Numbered from the stretch's first letter, positions 41,970 to 51,518 are shown. The stretch: 64,000 nt of DNA from Nocardioides guangzhouensis (GCF_004519545.1 NZ_SDKM01000012.1:62001-126000), one strand, 5' to 3'. Notes: a model not told the origin generated them from the sequence alone. A program made the numbers and translations.

Positions 41970-43430
41970 TCAGCCGTCCCCGCCCCAGCGGCGCACGATG
42001 GTGCACCCCAGGAGCGCGGTGACGAGCGCGACCACCGCGGCTGCGGTGAACGCCATGGGGAACCCCGCCGGGCCGGGCGCCCCGGCGGACGACCCTGCCG
42101 AGAGCGCGATCGCGGTGAAGGAGGCCGTGCCGAGTGCCGCACCCACCTGGGTCGCGGAGCCCGCCAGCCCCGAGGCCAGGCCGGCGTACGTGTCGGGCGC
42201 GGCGGCGGCGATGACCATCGACGTGGGCGTGAAGCTGAGCGCGACCCCGGTGGCCACGAGCAGCAGTCCCGGGAGGACGGCGACCGGGTAGCCGGCTCCG
42301 GCCGGCACGTTGGCCAGCCACAGGTGGCCGGCCGAAAGCACGACGAGGCCGGCGACGAGGCTGCTCCGGGGTCCCAGGGTCCTCAGCACCCGGGGGAGAA
42401 GCGTGAGGGAGACCACGAACCCGGTCAGCGACGTCGGGACCATCGCCAGCCCGGCCCGCTGCGGGGACATCGCGAGCGCCGACTGGAGGTAGAGCGCCAC
42501 CAGGACGAACGTCGAGGCCCGGGCGGCTCCACCGAGAACGGCGAGGGCGACGCCGGTGGAGAGCACCCGGGAGCGGAAGAGGTCCAGAGGCACGAGCGGG
42601 TCGTCGGTACGGCGCTCGACGACGACGAAGGTCGTCAGCAGCAGCGCGGACCAGGCCAGGCTCGTGATCGCCGACGGCGAGGCCCAGCCGCCCTCGGCGG
42701 CACCGACGGCGCCGTGCACGAGAGCGACGACCGCGGCGGTGATGGTGATGGCGCCGCAGACGTCGAACCGGCGTCGGGTGCTGCGCACGCCCTCGTCGAG
42801 GACCCGGTGGGCGAGCACGACGGCGGCGACCGAGACCGGAACGGTGACCAGGAACACCGAGGACCAGCCGAGGTAGCCCGCGAGCAGGCCACCGGCGAGG
42901 ACACCGGTCGCCCCGCCTACCGCCGAGGCCGCTCCCCAGATGCTCATCGCCCGGGCCCGCCGGTCCCCGGGGAAGGTGAGCATCAGCAGGGACATCGCGG
43001 CCGGACTGAGTGCCGCCGCCCCTGCGCCCTGGACGACGCGGCCCGCGACCAGCGTCCACTGGTCCGCGGCGCCGGCGGCGACCAGCGTGCCCACGGCGAA
43101 CAGCGCCGACCCGACCGTGAACATGCGGCGCCGGCCGACCAGGTCGGCCACCCGACCGAACAGCAGCAGCAGGCCGCCGAACGTCAGCACGTAGGCGTTG
43201 ACCACCCAGCTCAGGCCGGTGGGACCGAGGGTGAGGTCTGCCTGGATGGAGGGCAGCGCGACGTTGACGATCGAGGTGTCGAGCATGACCACGAACTGGG
43301 CGGAGGCCAGCAGGCCCAGGGCGATGGCGCGGCGTCGGCGCTCGTGGGGCGGAAGGGGCGGGGTGATGGGCGCGGCGTGCGCCGCCACGGGTCGGGACCG
43401 CGTGGGGCGGGGCACGGTGCTGGTCGTCAT
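41970..43430 (-). CDS. DHA2-family (14-helix) MFS drug exporter
   Basis: A 486-residue integral membrane transporter with about 14 helices. Hallmarks are FVVMLDTSIVNVALPSIQAD (motif D1 in TM1), GRVADLVGRRRMFTVGSALF (motif A), VAGRVVQGAGAAALSPAAM (motif B) and GGATGVLAGGLLAGYLGWSS (motif C). This is the EmrB/QacA-type family of proton-driven exporters of drugs or metabolites. ATG 43430 with an AGGTGAG site 6 nt before it is preferred over the upstream GTG 43439. It is divergent from a small HMA-like gene; no TetR regulator adjoins, so control may come from elsewhere. Confidence 0.93.
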   Translation of the reverse strand: MTTSTVPRPTRSRPVAAHAAPITPPLPPHERRRRAIALGLLASAQFVVMLDTSIVNVALPSIQADLTLGPTGLSWVVNAYVLTFGGLLLLFGRVADLVGRRRMFTVGSALFAVGTLVAAGAADQWTLVAGRVVQGAGAAALSPAAMSLLMLTFPGDRRARAMSIWGAASAVGGATGVLAGGLLAGYLGWSSVFLVTVPVSVAAVVLAHRVLDEGVRSTRRRFDVCGAITITAAVVALVHGAVGAAEGGWASPSAITSLAWSALLLTTFVVVERRTDDPLVPLDLFRSRVLSTGVALAVLGGAARASTFVLVALYLQSALAMSPQRAGLAMVPTSLTGFVVSLTLLPRVLRTLGPRSSLVAGLVVLSAGHLWLANVPAGAGYPVAVLPGLLLVATGVALSFTPTSMVIAAAAPDTYAGLASGLAGSATQVGAALGTASFTAIALSAGSSAGAPGPAGFPMAFTAAAVVALVTALLGCTIVRRWGGDG

Positions 43431-43663
43431 GGCTCTCACCTGGGTCGAGGGTCGGTCGGTCGCCCCACCGTCCCGCCCGGGCGGCCCCGGTCGCGCCGGG
43501 AAGATCGCCGGGTGGCTCGACCCGGCGTGCCCCGGACCGGCCCGGCACCAGCTGACCCGATCCCGGCGGTTTCCCCGGTGTGACGCCGTACGCCGAGGAC
43601 CGACGCTGGAGGCGCGTCCCGCCGGGGCGTCAGACCCGCACGACCCGACCCCCAGGAGTCCTC

Positions 43664-43897
43664 ATGATGCGCGAGACCCCACGCACGTTCGTGGGCTCGG
43701 TGGTCCTTCTGCTCGAGGGACCGGTGTGCCCCCACGTCGCCGCGGAGGTGCGTGCCGAGATCGGCCGGCTGGCGGGCGTCAGCCACTGCCATGTCGACAC
43801 CGGGGCAGGGACCGTCGTGGTGACGGCCGAGGCGCCGGTGGACCGGACCGACATCGTCGGTGTTCTCGACCGCCTCGGCTGCCGGGTGCGGGCCTGA
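43664..43897 (+). CDS. Small HMA-like domain protein
   Basis: A 77-residue protein with the beta-alpha-beta-beta-alpha-beta pattern of heavy-metal-associated domains: TFVGSVVLLLEGPVCPHVAA, the helix AEVRAEIGRLAGVSHCHVDT and the strand GTVVVTAEAPVD with a final helix DIVGVLDRLGCRV. The metal-binding Cys-x-x-Cys is reduced to CPH, so copper transport is doubtful. An AGGAG site lies 6 nt before the ATG. It sits between the exporter and the AAA-LuxR regulator. Confidence 0.6.
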   Translation: MMRETPRTFVGSVVLLLEGPVCPHVAAEVRAEIGRLAGVSHCHVDTGAGTVVVTAEAPVDRTDIVGVLDRLGCRVRA

Positions 43898-43955
43898 CCC
43901 CCCGGCGCCGGCGACCAGATCACGCGATCGCGTCGCGGGCGCGGACCGCCCTGAC

Positions 43956-43961
43956 TAGGGT
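43956..43961 (+). promoter_or_regulatory. -10 box (TAGGGT) of a likely leaderless transcript
   Basis: TAGGGT is followed by 7 nt and GTG 43969. This supports 43969 over GTG 43960 (which lies inside the box) as the start of the AAA-LuxR gene. Confidence 0.55.
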
Positions 43962-43968
43962 GGCGATC

Positions 43969-46691
43969 GTGTTGCGGGGGCGGGAGAGGGAGCAGGCAGA
44001 GCTCCACGAGCTCGTCGACCGTGCCCGGGCCGGGCGCGGGTCGGCGATGCTGCTGCGCGGCCAGCCCGGCGTCGGGAAGTCGGCGCTGCTCGAGCACGCC
44101 GTCTCGGTCGCGGCCGACGTGACCGTCCTGCGCACCCGGGGCGTCGAGTCCGAGGCGCCGCTGCCGTTCGCGGCGCTCCACCGGCTGCTCCGCCCGGTCC
44201 TGGGACACCTCGACGACATCCCCGCGCCGCAGGCGTCCGCGCTGCGCGCCGCGTTCGGCGAGACCGCCGAGAGCGTCGGTGACCGGCACCTGGTCTTCCT
44301 GGCCACGCTGAACCTGCTCTCCGAGGTCGCCGGCGAACGGCCGGTCCTCGCCGTGGTCGACGACGCGCACTGGCTCGACGACGCCTCTGCCGCCGCGCTC
44401 CTGTTCGCCGCGCGACGGCTCGAGGGCGAGTCCGTCGCGCTGGTCTTCGCCGTCCGCGACGACGAGGGGGGCCGGTTCGACTCACGGGACCTGACTGTCT
44501 TGGGGGTGGCCGGCGTCGACGTGGACGCCGCCGACGCGCTGATCGCGGACCAGGTCGCCGTACCGGTGGCTCCGCAGGTGCGGGCCGAGCTGCTGGAGGT
44601 CACCGGGGGCAACCCGCTCGGTCTGCTCGAGCTGACCCGCGCCCTCACCGCGCAGCAGCTGTCGGGGCAGGAGCGGCTGCCGGACCGGCTGCCCCTGACC
44701 GAGGGCGTCGAGCGCGCCTTCCTCGACCGCTACCGCCGGCTCCCCACCGACGCGCAGACGCTGCTGCTGGTGGCCGCGGCCGACGACTCGGGACGCGCCG
44801 CCACCATCACCCGGGCGGCCGGGACCCTCGGCGCCGGACCCGATGCGCTCGACACGGCCGAGCAGTCCGGCCTGGTCGAGGACGGTGACGTGTGCTGAAC
44901 CTGCGCCACCCGCTGGTCCGCTCCGCGATCTACGGCGCCGCCACCACCTCACGCCGCCGCCAGGCCCATCGTGCCCTCGCCGACGCGCTGGCCGGCACCC
45001 CGCAGGAGGACCGGCGCGCCTGGCACCTCGCCGCCTCCGTCGACGGCCCGGACGAGGAGGTCGTGGCCGCCCTGGACGACGCGGCCGAGCGGGCCCGGCG
45101 CCGCGGTGGCCACGAGGCCGCGTCGGCCGCATGGACCCGCGCAGCCGAGCTCACCCTCGACGCCCACGCCCGGGCCCGTCGGCTGTACGCCGCTGCAGGC
45201 TCCAGCCTGGCCGCGGGGCGCCCCGCCGAGACCGATCGGCTGGCCCGCGCGGCTCTCGCGGACGCCACCGACCCCCTGCTCCGGGCCGACCTGCTGCAGC
45301 TGCAGGGTCAGGTGGAGTGGAACACCCGCTCGCTCGACGACGGCTTCCGGATCGTGTGCCAGGCCGCCGCCACCGCCGCACCGCACGACCCCGCACGTGC
45401 GCGTGTGCTCGCGATGCTCGCGGCGTCCCTGGCCGCCTTCGGAGCGCACGCCGAGGACGCCCCGGACCCGGCCACGATCGTCCCCGGCCCGGGGTCCGAC
45501 GCCCCCGCGGAGGAGCGGGTGGCCGGGTGGCTGCTCGAGGGATTCTCGGCCATGCCACGCAACGACTGGGCCACGGCGACGCCCGCGCTCCACCGTGCCT
45601 GGGACACGCCCGTCGGCCCGGCCGCACCGCACCTGCTGCACTCGAACCTCGCCATCGCCACGATGCACCTCGGCGACGACGTCCGGGCAATCCGGCTGCA
45701 CGACCTCCAGCTCCAGCAGGCCCGGGACGCCGGAGCGGTGAACATGATCGAGCACGCCCTCACCCGCGGCGTCCTCTTCCGGATCGCGACCGGTGCCTGG
45801 AGCGACGCCGCCTCCGCGGCCCAGGAGGCGCTGGTGCTGGACCGCAACCTCGGCCTCGACGAGCTGGCGCCCCTGCCGCTGGCCGAGCTCGCCGTCGTCG
45901 CCGCGCTGCGCGGCGACCCGAGGGCTCCCCAGCACCTCCAGGAGCTGGAGACCGCGCTGGCCGAGAACCCGCCGCGCGGCGTCGTCGCCGGGCTGGTCAC
46001 GGGGCTCGTGCACTGGGCCTCGGCACGCCAGCTCGACATCGCCCCGGCGACCGCCCTGCACCACCTCGAGCAGGTCGACCTGCCCGTGGTCCGCGGGCTG
46101 TCCGCCCTCGACCGGATCGAGACCGCGGTGCGGGCCGCGCGCCGGGACCTGGCCGACGAGTGGCTGGCCGAGCTGGTCGTGTTCGCGGAGGGCACCGGCA
46201 TGCCGTGGGCCTGGGCCGCCGTCCACCACTGCCGGGCCGTCCTCGGTGACGCCGATCCCGAGGGCGAGTTCCGCCAGGCCCTCGAGTGGCACGCGCGGTC
46301 GCCGCGCGTGCCGGCGCGGGCCCGCACCCAGCTCGCCCTGGGCGAGCACCTGCGTCGGCACCGGCGCCGTACCGATGCGCGGGTCCCGCTCCGCGAGGCG
46401 CTCGACACCTTCGAGACCCTCGGAGCCGGCTTCTGGGCCGAGCGGGCGCGCCAGGAGCTCCGGGCCTCCGGGGAGACCGCGCGCCGGGGAGCCGACCTCG
46501 TGCCGACCGAGCTCACCGCCCAGGAGGCCCAGGTCGCCGGGCTGGTGCGGCAGGGCCTGTCCAACAAGGACGTCGCCGCGCGGCTGTTCATCAGCCCCCG
46601 GACCGTCGACTTCCACCTGCGCAACGTGTACACGAAGCTCGGCATCACCTCGCGCACCGAGCTCGCCGCGCTTGCCCTCGATCCGGCCTGA
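43969..46691 (+). pseudogene. AAA-LuxR regulator split at its middle by a small indel
   Basis: The first frame (43969-44898) encodes the ATPase part: LRGREREQAELHELV, Walker A LLRGQPGVGKSALLEHAV, Walker B LAVVDDAHWLDDAS, VTGGNPLGLLELTRAL and AGPDALDTAEQSGLVEDGDV, then stops. The second frame begins at a GTG (44892) that overlaps this stop and continues with the expected LNLRHPLVRSAIYGAATTS, TPR-like helices and the LuxR helix-turn-helix (LTAQEAQVAGLVRQGLSNKD; ISPRTVDFHLRNVYTKLGI) to 46691. An extra GT in GACGTGTGCTG, or loss of one base, explains the break. An intact form would have about 906 residues. Because a start codon overlaps the stop, two coupled polypeptides are also conceivable. Confidence 0.82.
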
Positions 46692-46804
46692 CCGGCTGAC
46701 CCCCGGACCGCTCGACCCCGATCCCGGCGAAATGACCGGCGCGACCTCGGGTACGCCGGTCGGACGATGGCTGCTCCGCACCACTCCGACCCGAGGAGAC
46801 AGCC

Positions 46805-46957
46805 ATGAACCCGCTCCACCCCGTGCACCCCGAACTCGCCCGCCACGAGATCGACCAGCGGCTTCGCGACGCCGACCTCGAGCGCCGCCGGCGCCTGGCC
46901 CGTCACCGTCCGGGCCGGGCGCGCCGCAGCCCGGCCCGACCCACCCCCGCGTGGTGA
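46805..46957 (+). CDS. 50-aa basic protein
   Basis: A short gene with a good ribosome site (GAGGAG 7 nt before the ATG). The product begins MNPLHPVHPELARHEIDQRL, forms one charged helix (RDADLERRRRLARHR) and ends in an Arg/Pro-rich tail (GRARRSPARPTPAW). The frame keeps high GC at third positions throughout. Small proteins of this type are common near LuxR-type genes in actinobacteria, but I cannot assign a role. It ends 7 bp before the stop of the convergent ABM gene. Confidence 0.6.
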   Translation: MNPLHPVHPELARHEIDQRLRDADLERRRRLARHRPGRARRSPARPTPAW

Positions 46958-46964
46958 CGGTCGC

Positions 46965-47258
46965 TCAGGACAGCGGCTGCACCACCGTCGCCCGGAACGG
47001 CTCGGCCAGCAGCTCCAGCACCGGGGCGTAGACGCCCGCCGCCACGGCCTCGGCCATGTGCGTCGTCCGGGCCTCGGCCGACTCCCAGTCGGCGACCTCG
47101 ACCAGCGCGTCGGGGTCGTCGAGCACCTCGTAGCGGGTGCTGCCCAGGAAGCCGGCCTCGGCGGCGCCGGCGGTGCCGACGAGCTCCTCCAGCACGTCCC
47201 TCAGCTCGTCGCGCCGGCCCGGGTGGGCCTTCAGCTCGACGATGACCTTGACGGCCAT
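46965..47258 (-). CDS. Antibiotic-biosynthesis-monooxygenase-domain (ABM) protein
   Basis: A 97-residue protein with the ferredoxin-like ABM/YgiN pattern: VKVIVELKAHPGRRDELRDV, LVGTAGAAEAGFLGSTRYEV with VLDDPDALVEVADWES, and the helix EARTTHMAEAVAAG. Such dimers act as cofactor-free quinol monooxygenases or heme-degrading enzymes. The Asn/His/Trp set for a defined reaction cannot be judged. A GGAGGGAGG site precedes the ATG. Its promoter region contains a tandemly duplicated -10 box. Confidence 0.82.
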   Translation of the reverse strand: MAVKVIVELKAHPGRRDELRDVLEELVGTAGAAEAGFLGSTRYEVLDDPDALVEVADWESAEARTTHMAEAVAAGVYAPVLELLAEPFRATVVQPLS

Positions 47259-47300
47259 GCCACCCTCCCTCCGTCGGGCGGTCGCCCCGCGGCCGCGCCG

Positions 47301-47330
47301 TTCCAGCAGCCTAGGTTCCAGCAGCCTAGG
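47301..47330 (-). repeat. Tandem 15-bp duplication carrying two -10 boxes
   Basis: The 15-mer TTCCAGCAGCCTAGG is repeated twice without a gap. On the minus strand each copy contains TAGGCT, a good -10 box, about 45-65 bp before the ABM gene start (47258). The duplication thus doubles the likely promoter core of that gene. Confidence 0.6.
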
Positions 47331-47382
47331 ACCGCTCGTCTCTGGCGCGCTCGGGCATCTGGACCGTTCGCCGCGGCAGCCG

Positions 47383-48243
47383 TCAGCCCAGCACCTCCCG
47401 CAGCCTCGCGGCGAACGCCTCGGGCTCGCCGGGGTAGCCGAGCTCCCCACCCATGAACCCGCCGTGGTGGCTGGGGAACACGACCAGCTCCTCGCCGAGC
47501 GCGTCGGCCGTGCCCGCCGCCGTACGCCAGGTCAGGGTGTCCTTGGACTCGACGCCGGCGGCGATGACGACCCGGGTGGGGGCGGCCCTGACGGCGTCGA
47601 AGTCCGGCGTCCAGCCGGAGACCGCGTCGGAGCTGTCGGAGAGCAGCGGGTCGTCGCGCGAGCCGTCGTCCTCGGTGGGCATGCCGTACGCCGCAGGGTC
47701 CGGCAGGTCCTGCGCGAAGTACGCGTCGGTGAACTCGCCCTGCCACGACGTCAGCTGGATGAACGCCGCCATGCCGTGCCCCCAGCCCCTCTCCATGTAG
47801 ACCTTCTCGACCCGCTCGCCGGCCTCGACCGCGCGGTCGGCGTCGGGCAGCACCGGGATCAGCGGCGGCTCATGGGCGACCAGGGTGGCCACGTCGTCCG
47901 GGTACGCCGCGACCAGCGCCAGGGCGTTGATCGCCCCGCCGCTGCTGCCGAACAGGTCCACCGGACCGACCCCGAGCTCCGCGATCACCGCGTGCACGTC
48001 GGCCGCGCTCCACTCCGGCCGCTGCTCCTCCGACCCGTCCGAGCGGGTGCTCCGACCGATGCCGCGCGGGTCGTAGGTGACGACCGTCCGGTCCGGGAAG
48101 TGGGAGGCGAGGGAGGTGAAGCCGGTGGCGTCCATCGGCGAGCCGATCATCACCAGCGGCGGCCGCCCGTCGGCGGTGGGCACCCGCCCGTGCACGTCGA
48201 ACACGATCGTGGCGCCGTCGGTCCCGAGGTGGTGGGTGGTCAT
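47383..48243 (-). CDS. Alpha/beta hydrolase
   Basis: A 286-residue cytoplasmic hydrolase. The oxyanion loop is VMIGSPMDATGF, the nucleophile elbow VDLFGSSGGAINAL (Ser about residue 102), and the C-terminal His lies in VFPSHHGGFMG. TVVTYDPRGIGRSTRSDG is the usual strand-4 segment of the epoxide hydrolase/lactonase-like group. AAGGAGAA lies 4-6 nt before the ATG. It converges on nothing; the ABM gene starts 124 bp downstream on the same strand. Confidence 0.87.
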   Translation of the reverse strand: MTTHHLGTDGATIVFDVHGRVPTADGRPPLVMIGSPMDATGFTSLASHFPDRTVVTYDPRGIGRSTRSDGSEEQRPEWSAADVHAVIAELGVGPVDLFGSSGGAINALALVAAYPDDVATLVAHEPPLIPVLPDADRAVEAGERVEKVYMERGWGHGMAAFIQLTSWQGEFTDAYFAQDLPDPAAYGMPTEDDGSRDDPLLSDSSDAVSGWTPDFDAVRAAPTRVVIAAGVESKDTLTWRTAAGTADALGEELVVFPSHHGGFMGGELGYPGEPEAFAARLREVLG

Positions 48244-48511
48244 GAGTTCTCCTTGGCTCCGGGGTGATCCGCTGCCCGTACCGACCGGCATCTCCGCCGG
48301 AAGTCATCGCACGGGACGCGATCGGCCGATGGCCCCACACCGGTGTCATCGCGTGACACCGCAGCGGGACCATCGGAGCGCCGCGCCTCATGAGGGTGGC
48401 GGCCACGCCAGCGACTTCGCCGCGAGCAAGTCGTTCCACTCCGGAGCCATCGCGTGCGGGCCAGCCGTCTCGGGCCATGCGGGGGAGCGGCGCCGCTGCC
48501 ATGCTCGGGGG

Positions 48512-49555
48512 ATGGCGGACCTCACCGCGGCGCTGGACGCGCTGCCCAAGGTCGAGCTGCACTGCCACCTCGAGGGGGCGATGCGGCCGGCGACCGTGGT
48601 CGAGCTGGCCCGGCACAACGGCGTACCGCTCCCGACCTCGGACCCGACGGAGCTCTACCGCTACGACTCGTTGGACGGGTTCCTGTCGATCTTCTGGCTG
48701 GTGCAGTCGACGCTCGGGACGCGGGAGGACTGGGCGCGGCTGGCGTACGAGAGCCTGGTCGACGGGGCCGCGCACGGGGTGGTGCACCGGGAGGCGTTCT
48801 TCACGCCGGCGCGGCACCTCGAGGCCGGGCAGGACCTGGCCGACATCGTCGCCGGGCTCGACGAGGGGCTGGCCGCGGCGGAGTCCGAGACCGGGAGCAC
48901 CTGCCTGCTGATCGCGGACATGGACCGCGCGTTCGGGCCGGAGGCCGGGCTCGCGCAGACCGAGCGGCTGGCCGGGCTGCGGCGGGCGGGAGCCCCGGGG
49001 ATGGACCGGGTGGTCGGCGTCGGGATGGACTCCACCGAGCTGGGGATCGACGTGATGACCTACCTGCCGGCGTACGACGTGGCCCGCGACGCCGGTTTCC
49101 GGCTCACCGGCCACCAGGGCGAGAACGCGCCGGCGTCGGGGATCGCCGCCTGCCTCGACGGCCTCGGGCTGGAGCGGATCGACCACGGCCTGACCGTGCT
49201 CGACGACCCGGACCTGGTCGTCCGGATGGCCGAGCGGCGGATCGCGATCACGGTCTGCCCGACCTCCAACATCGTGATCGCCAACACCTACCCGCGGCTC
49301 GCCGACCACCCCTACCCGCGGATGCGGGAGGCCGGGCTGCTGGCGACGCTCAACACCGACGACCCGGCGATGACCGACCTCGACCTGGGCAAGGAGTACG
49401 GGCTGGTGGCCGAGGCCTTCGGGTGGGGGATGCCCGAGATGGAGGCGGTCGCGTTGGACGGGGTCGAGGCGTGCTGGCTCGACGAGGACGACAAGGCGCG
49501 GCTGCGGGAGCGGGTGCGCACCGCCGCGGCGACGTACGCCGCCGACCCGGTCTGA
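48512..49555 (+). CDS. add: Adenosine deaminase
   Basis: A 347-residue metal-dependent deaminase. Zinc ligands and catalytic residues appear in ELHCHLEGAMRP (His-x-His, residues about 16-18), LTGHQGENAP (His and Glu, about 200-204), RIDHGLTVL (His) and LNTDDPAM (Asp pair, about 289-290). It converts adenosine to inosine in purine salvage. It faces the four-gene operon led by a purine nucleoside phosphorylase, which would act on the inosine formed. A G-run is close to the ATG; CATGCT lies 6 nt before it as a weak leaderless -10 box. The upstream 268 bp hold no gene. Confidence 0.93.
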   Translation: MADLTAALDALPKVELHCHLEGAMRPATVVELARHNGVPLPTSDPTELYRYDSLDGFLSIFWLVQSTLGTREDWARLAYESLVDGAAHGVVHREAFFTPARHLEAGQDLADIVAGLDEGLAAAESETGSTCLLIADMDRAFGPEAGLAQTERLAGLRRAGAPGMDRVVGVGMDSTELGIDVMTYLPAYDVARDAGFRLTGHQGENAPASGIAACLDGLGLERIDHGLTVLDDPDLVVRMAERRIAITVCPTSNIVIANTYPRLADHPYPRMREAGLLATLNTDDPAMTDLDLGKEYGLVAEAFGWGMPEMEAVALDGVEACWLDEDDKARLRERVRTAAATYAADPV

Positions 49556-49561
49556 GCCCGG

Positions 49562-50176
49562 TCAGCCCCGCACGCGGTAGGTCACGTGCGTGACCTGGGT
49601 GGCCGCGCGCGACGACACCTGCTCGAGGTCCAGCTGCCCGACGCCCTCGAAGAGCCGGGTGCCGGCGCCGAGCGTGAGCGGGACGACGTGCAGCCGCAGC
49701 TCGTCGACGTGCCCGGCGGCGAGGTACTGGTTGACGGTCGTCGCGCCGCCCTGGACCGCGACGTGGCTGTTGCCGGCGGCCGCCTGCGCCCGGGCCAGCG
49801 CCGACTCGATGCCGTCGGTGACGAAGTGGAAGGTGGTGCCGCCCTCCATCTCCAGCGGCTCGCGCGCGTGGTGGGTGAGCACGAAGACCGGGGCGTGGTA
49901 CGGCGGGTCGTCACCCCACCAGCCGTTCCACGGCCGGTCCCAGGCGCCGCGCAGGGGACCGAACATGTTGCGCCCCATGATGTACGCCCCGGCGCCGGTC
50001 ATCCGGTCGAGCTCCGCCCGGTTCTCGGAGGCGTTTTCGTACCACGCGTGCAGCCGGTCGCCCCAGCCGTTGCCGCCGTCGTCGCCGAAGGGCCGGTCCT
50101 CGGTCTGGTCGAGCCCGGCGGCGTACCCGTCGGCCGAGATCGTGAGGTCGCAGACCACCCTGTCGCTGGTCGTCAT
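49562..50176 (-). CDS. Dihydrofolate reductase-like (RibD C-terminal domain) protein
   Basis: A 204-residue protein with the RibD-C/DHFR-like pattern: VVCDLTISADGYAAG at the start, GAYIMGRNMFGPLRGAWDRP, HAPVFVLTHHAREPLEMEGG, HVAVQGGATTVNQYLAAG and LTLGAGTRLFEGV. It should bind NADPH and reduce an unknown substrate. It is the last gene of a tightly packed operon; its ATG overlaps the stop of the epimerase gene by one base (TGATG). It is a second member of the family present at 17226. Confidence 0.88.
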   Translation of the reverse strand: MTTSDRVVCDLTISADGYAAGLDQTEDRPFGDDGGNGWGDRLHAWYENASENRAELDRMTGAGAYIMGRNMFGPLRGAWDRPWNGWWGDDPPYHAPVFVLTHHAREPLEMEGGTTFHFVTDGIESALARAQAAAGNSHVAVQGGATTVNQYLAAGHVDELRLHVVPLTLGAGTRLFEGVGQLDLEQVSSRAATQVTHVTYRVRG

Positions 50177-50973
50177 CAGCTGCGGTCCAGCGCGGGGCGG
50201 TGGAACGACGCGCCGGCCATCGGGCCACCGACGTACGCCGCCTCCGACGCGTCGGCCTCCGTCACCGGCACCCGGCCGGCGAACTCCTCGGCGTCGTCGG
50301 CCGGGTGGTAGCCCAGCGCGTGCCCGGGCTCGAGGTCCCACCAGGCGCGGCTGTTGGCGGAGATGCCGTAGAGGACGGCGAAGCCCGGGGCGGCCGCGGT
50401 CAGGGCGGCGTGCACCATGCGGACGCAGTCGTCGTGGGAGAGCCAGGTCGACAGCTGCCGCGTGGACTCCGGCGCCTCCTGGAACGAGCCGATGCGGCAG
50501 GCGACGGCGTCGATGGCGTACCGGTCGGCGTACAGGCTGAGCAGGGCCTCCGCGGCGACCTTGCCGACGCCGTAGAACGTGTCCGGCCGGGGCCGGGTGT
50601 CGGCACCGACCTGCGGCTGACGCGGAGTGAGCCCGACCGCGTGGTTGGAGGAGGCGTAGACGATCCGGTCGACCTTGTGCGCGACCATCGCGTCGAGCAG
50701 CGCCGCGGTCGTGACCGTGTGGCTGAGCAGCGCGTCCGGGAGGTTGGTCTCGTCGGGGTTGCCGGCGAGGTGCACCACCCCGTCGAGCGGCTGCGCGTCG
50801 AACGCCGCGAGCACGGCGTCGGGGTCGGCGCAGTCGCCGGTGTGCCAGGTGCCCTCGAAGCCCTCCGGCTCCGGGACCCGGTCGAAGCCGACCACCTCGT
50901 GCCCGCGGTCGACCAGGCCCGGGCAGAGCACCCGGCCGATCGAGCCGGCGGCGCCGGTCACCAGGACCCTCAT
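50176..50973 (-). CDS. NAD-dependent epimerase/dehydratase, uronate-dehydrogenase-like
   Basis: A 265-residue extended-SDR protein. The cofactor motif is VLVTGAAGSIGRVLCPGL (G-x-x-G-x-x-G), Asp in VVGFDRVPEP selects NAD, and the active site is YASSNHAVGLTPRQP with Tyr/Lys in RPDTFYGVGKVAAEALL. CRIGSFQEAPESTRQLSTWL, GISANSRAWWDLE and ALGYHPADDAEEF match uronate dehydrogenases closely, which oxidise galacturonate or glucuronate to aldaric acid lactones. A sugar substrate fits, but the operon setting with a nucleoside phosphorylase is unusual. It overlaps both neighbours (4 nt and 1 nt). Confidence 0.85.
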   Translation of the reverse strand: MRVLVTGAAGSIGRVLCPGLVDRGHEVVGFDRVPEPEGFEGTWHTGDCADPDAVLAAFDAQPLDGVVHLAGNPDETNLPDALLSHTVTTAALLDAMVAHKVDRIVYASSNHAVGLTPRQPQVGADTRPRPDTFYGVGKVAAEALLSLYADRYAIDAVACRIGSFQEAPESTRQLSTWLSHDDCVRMVHAALTAAAPGFAVLYGISANSRAWWDLEPGHALGYHPADDAEEFAGRVPVTEADASEAAYVGGPMAGASFHRPALDRS

Positions 50974-51518
50974 GCGCAGTTCTCCTCGGTCTCGAGCCGG
51001 TCCCCGAGCCGGCTGGTGCCGTTGCCGGACTCGCCGGTCCAGTCGAAGTCGATGGCGTCGTAGCCACCGGGACGGCCGAGCTCCAGCTCCAGGAAGTATT
51101 CGTAGTCGACGCCCGGCCGCACCGTGCTGCTGGCCAGCGGACGGCGCGCCGTCCAGCCGGTGTCCTCGAGGTCGTCGGCGTGCGGGCGGCTGCCGAGCAC
51201 CATGCCGGCGGCGAGGACCGCGTCCGCCGGCCGCTCGGCCAGCCAGGACGCGGTGATCCGGGCCCGCAGCGGCGCGAGCAGGTCGACGCCGGTCAGCGTC
51301 AGCGACTCCTCGCTGGTGAGGGAGGCGTAGTAGAGGTAGGTGCCGGGGCTGCTCACGCAGGTGCTCCCCTCGTCGCTGAACGTGATGGGGTCCGCCAGCA
51401 CGCCCTTCGTCGACGCGACGTCGTCGAACTCCGGACTTCCTGACCCCTCGTCGTCGCTGCACCCGGCCAGGGCCGCGAGCACGACGAGCAGCGCGGCGCT
51501 CCCGAGACGCGCGCGCAT
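50970..51518 (-). CDS. Lipoprotein of unknown function
   Basis: A 182-residue protein with a lipoprotein signal (MRARLGSAALLVVLAALAGC, Cys20), so it should be lipid-anchored outside the membrane. The mature part has one more Cys near the middle (STCVSSPGTYLYYASLTSEE) and one at the end (ETEENCA), probably a disulfide, and a WTARRPLASSTVRPGVDYEY segment. The family is not recognised. It starts in a one-base overlap with the PNP stop and ends in a four-base overlap with the epimerase start, so its expression is tied to theirs. Confidence 0.75.
   Translation of the reverse strand: MRARLGSAALLVVLAALAGCSDDEGSGSPEFDDVASTKGVLADPITFSDEGSTCVSSPGTYLYYASLTSEESLTLTGVDLLAPLRARITASWLAERPADAVLAAGMVLGSRPHADDLEDTGWTARRPLASSTVRPGVDYEYFLELELGRPGGYDAIDFDWTGESGNGTSRLGDRLETEENCA

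Noticed and set aside
43473..43484. Palindrome CCGCCCGGGCGG between the exporter and the HMA-like gene
   Set aside because: A pure GC word of this length is expected by chance in DNA of this composition.
41289..43583. A 764-residue plus-strand frame rich in Arg, Gly, Asp and His
   Set aside because: It is antisense to the MFS exporter and the orphan regulator, both clearly real.
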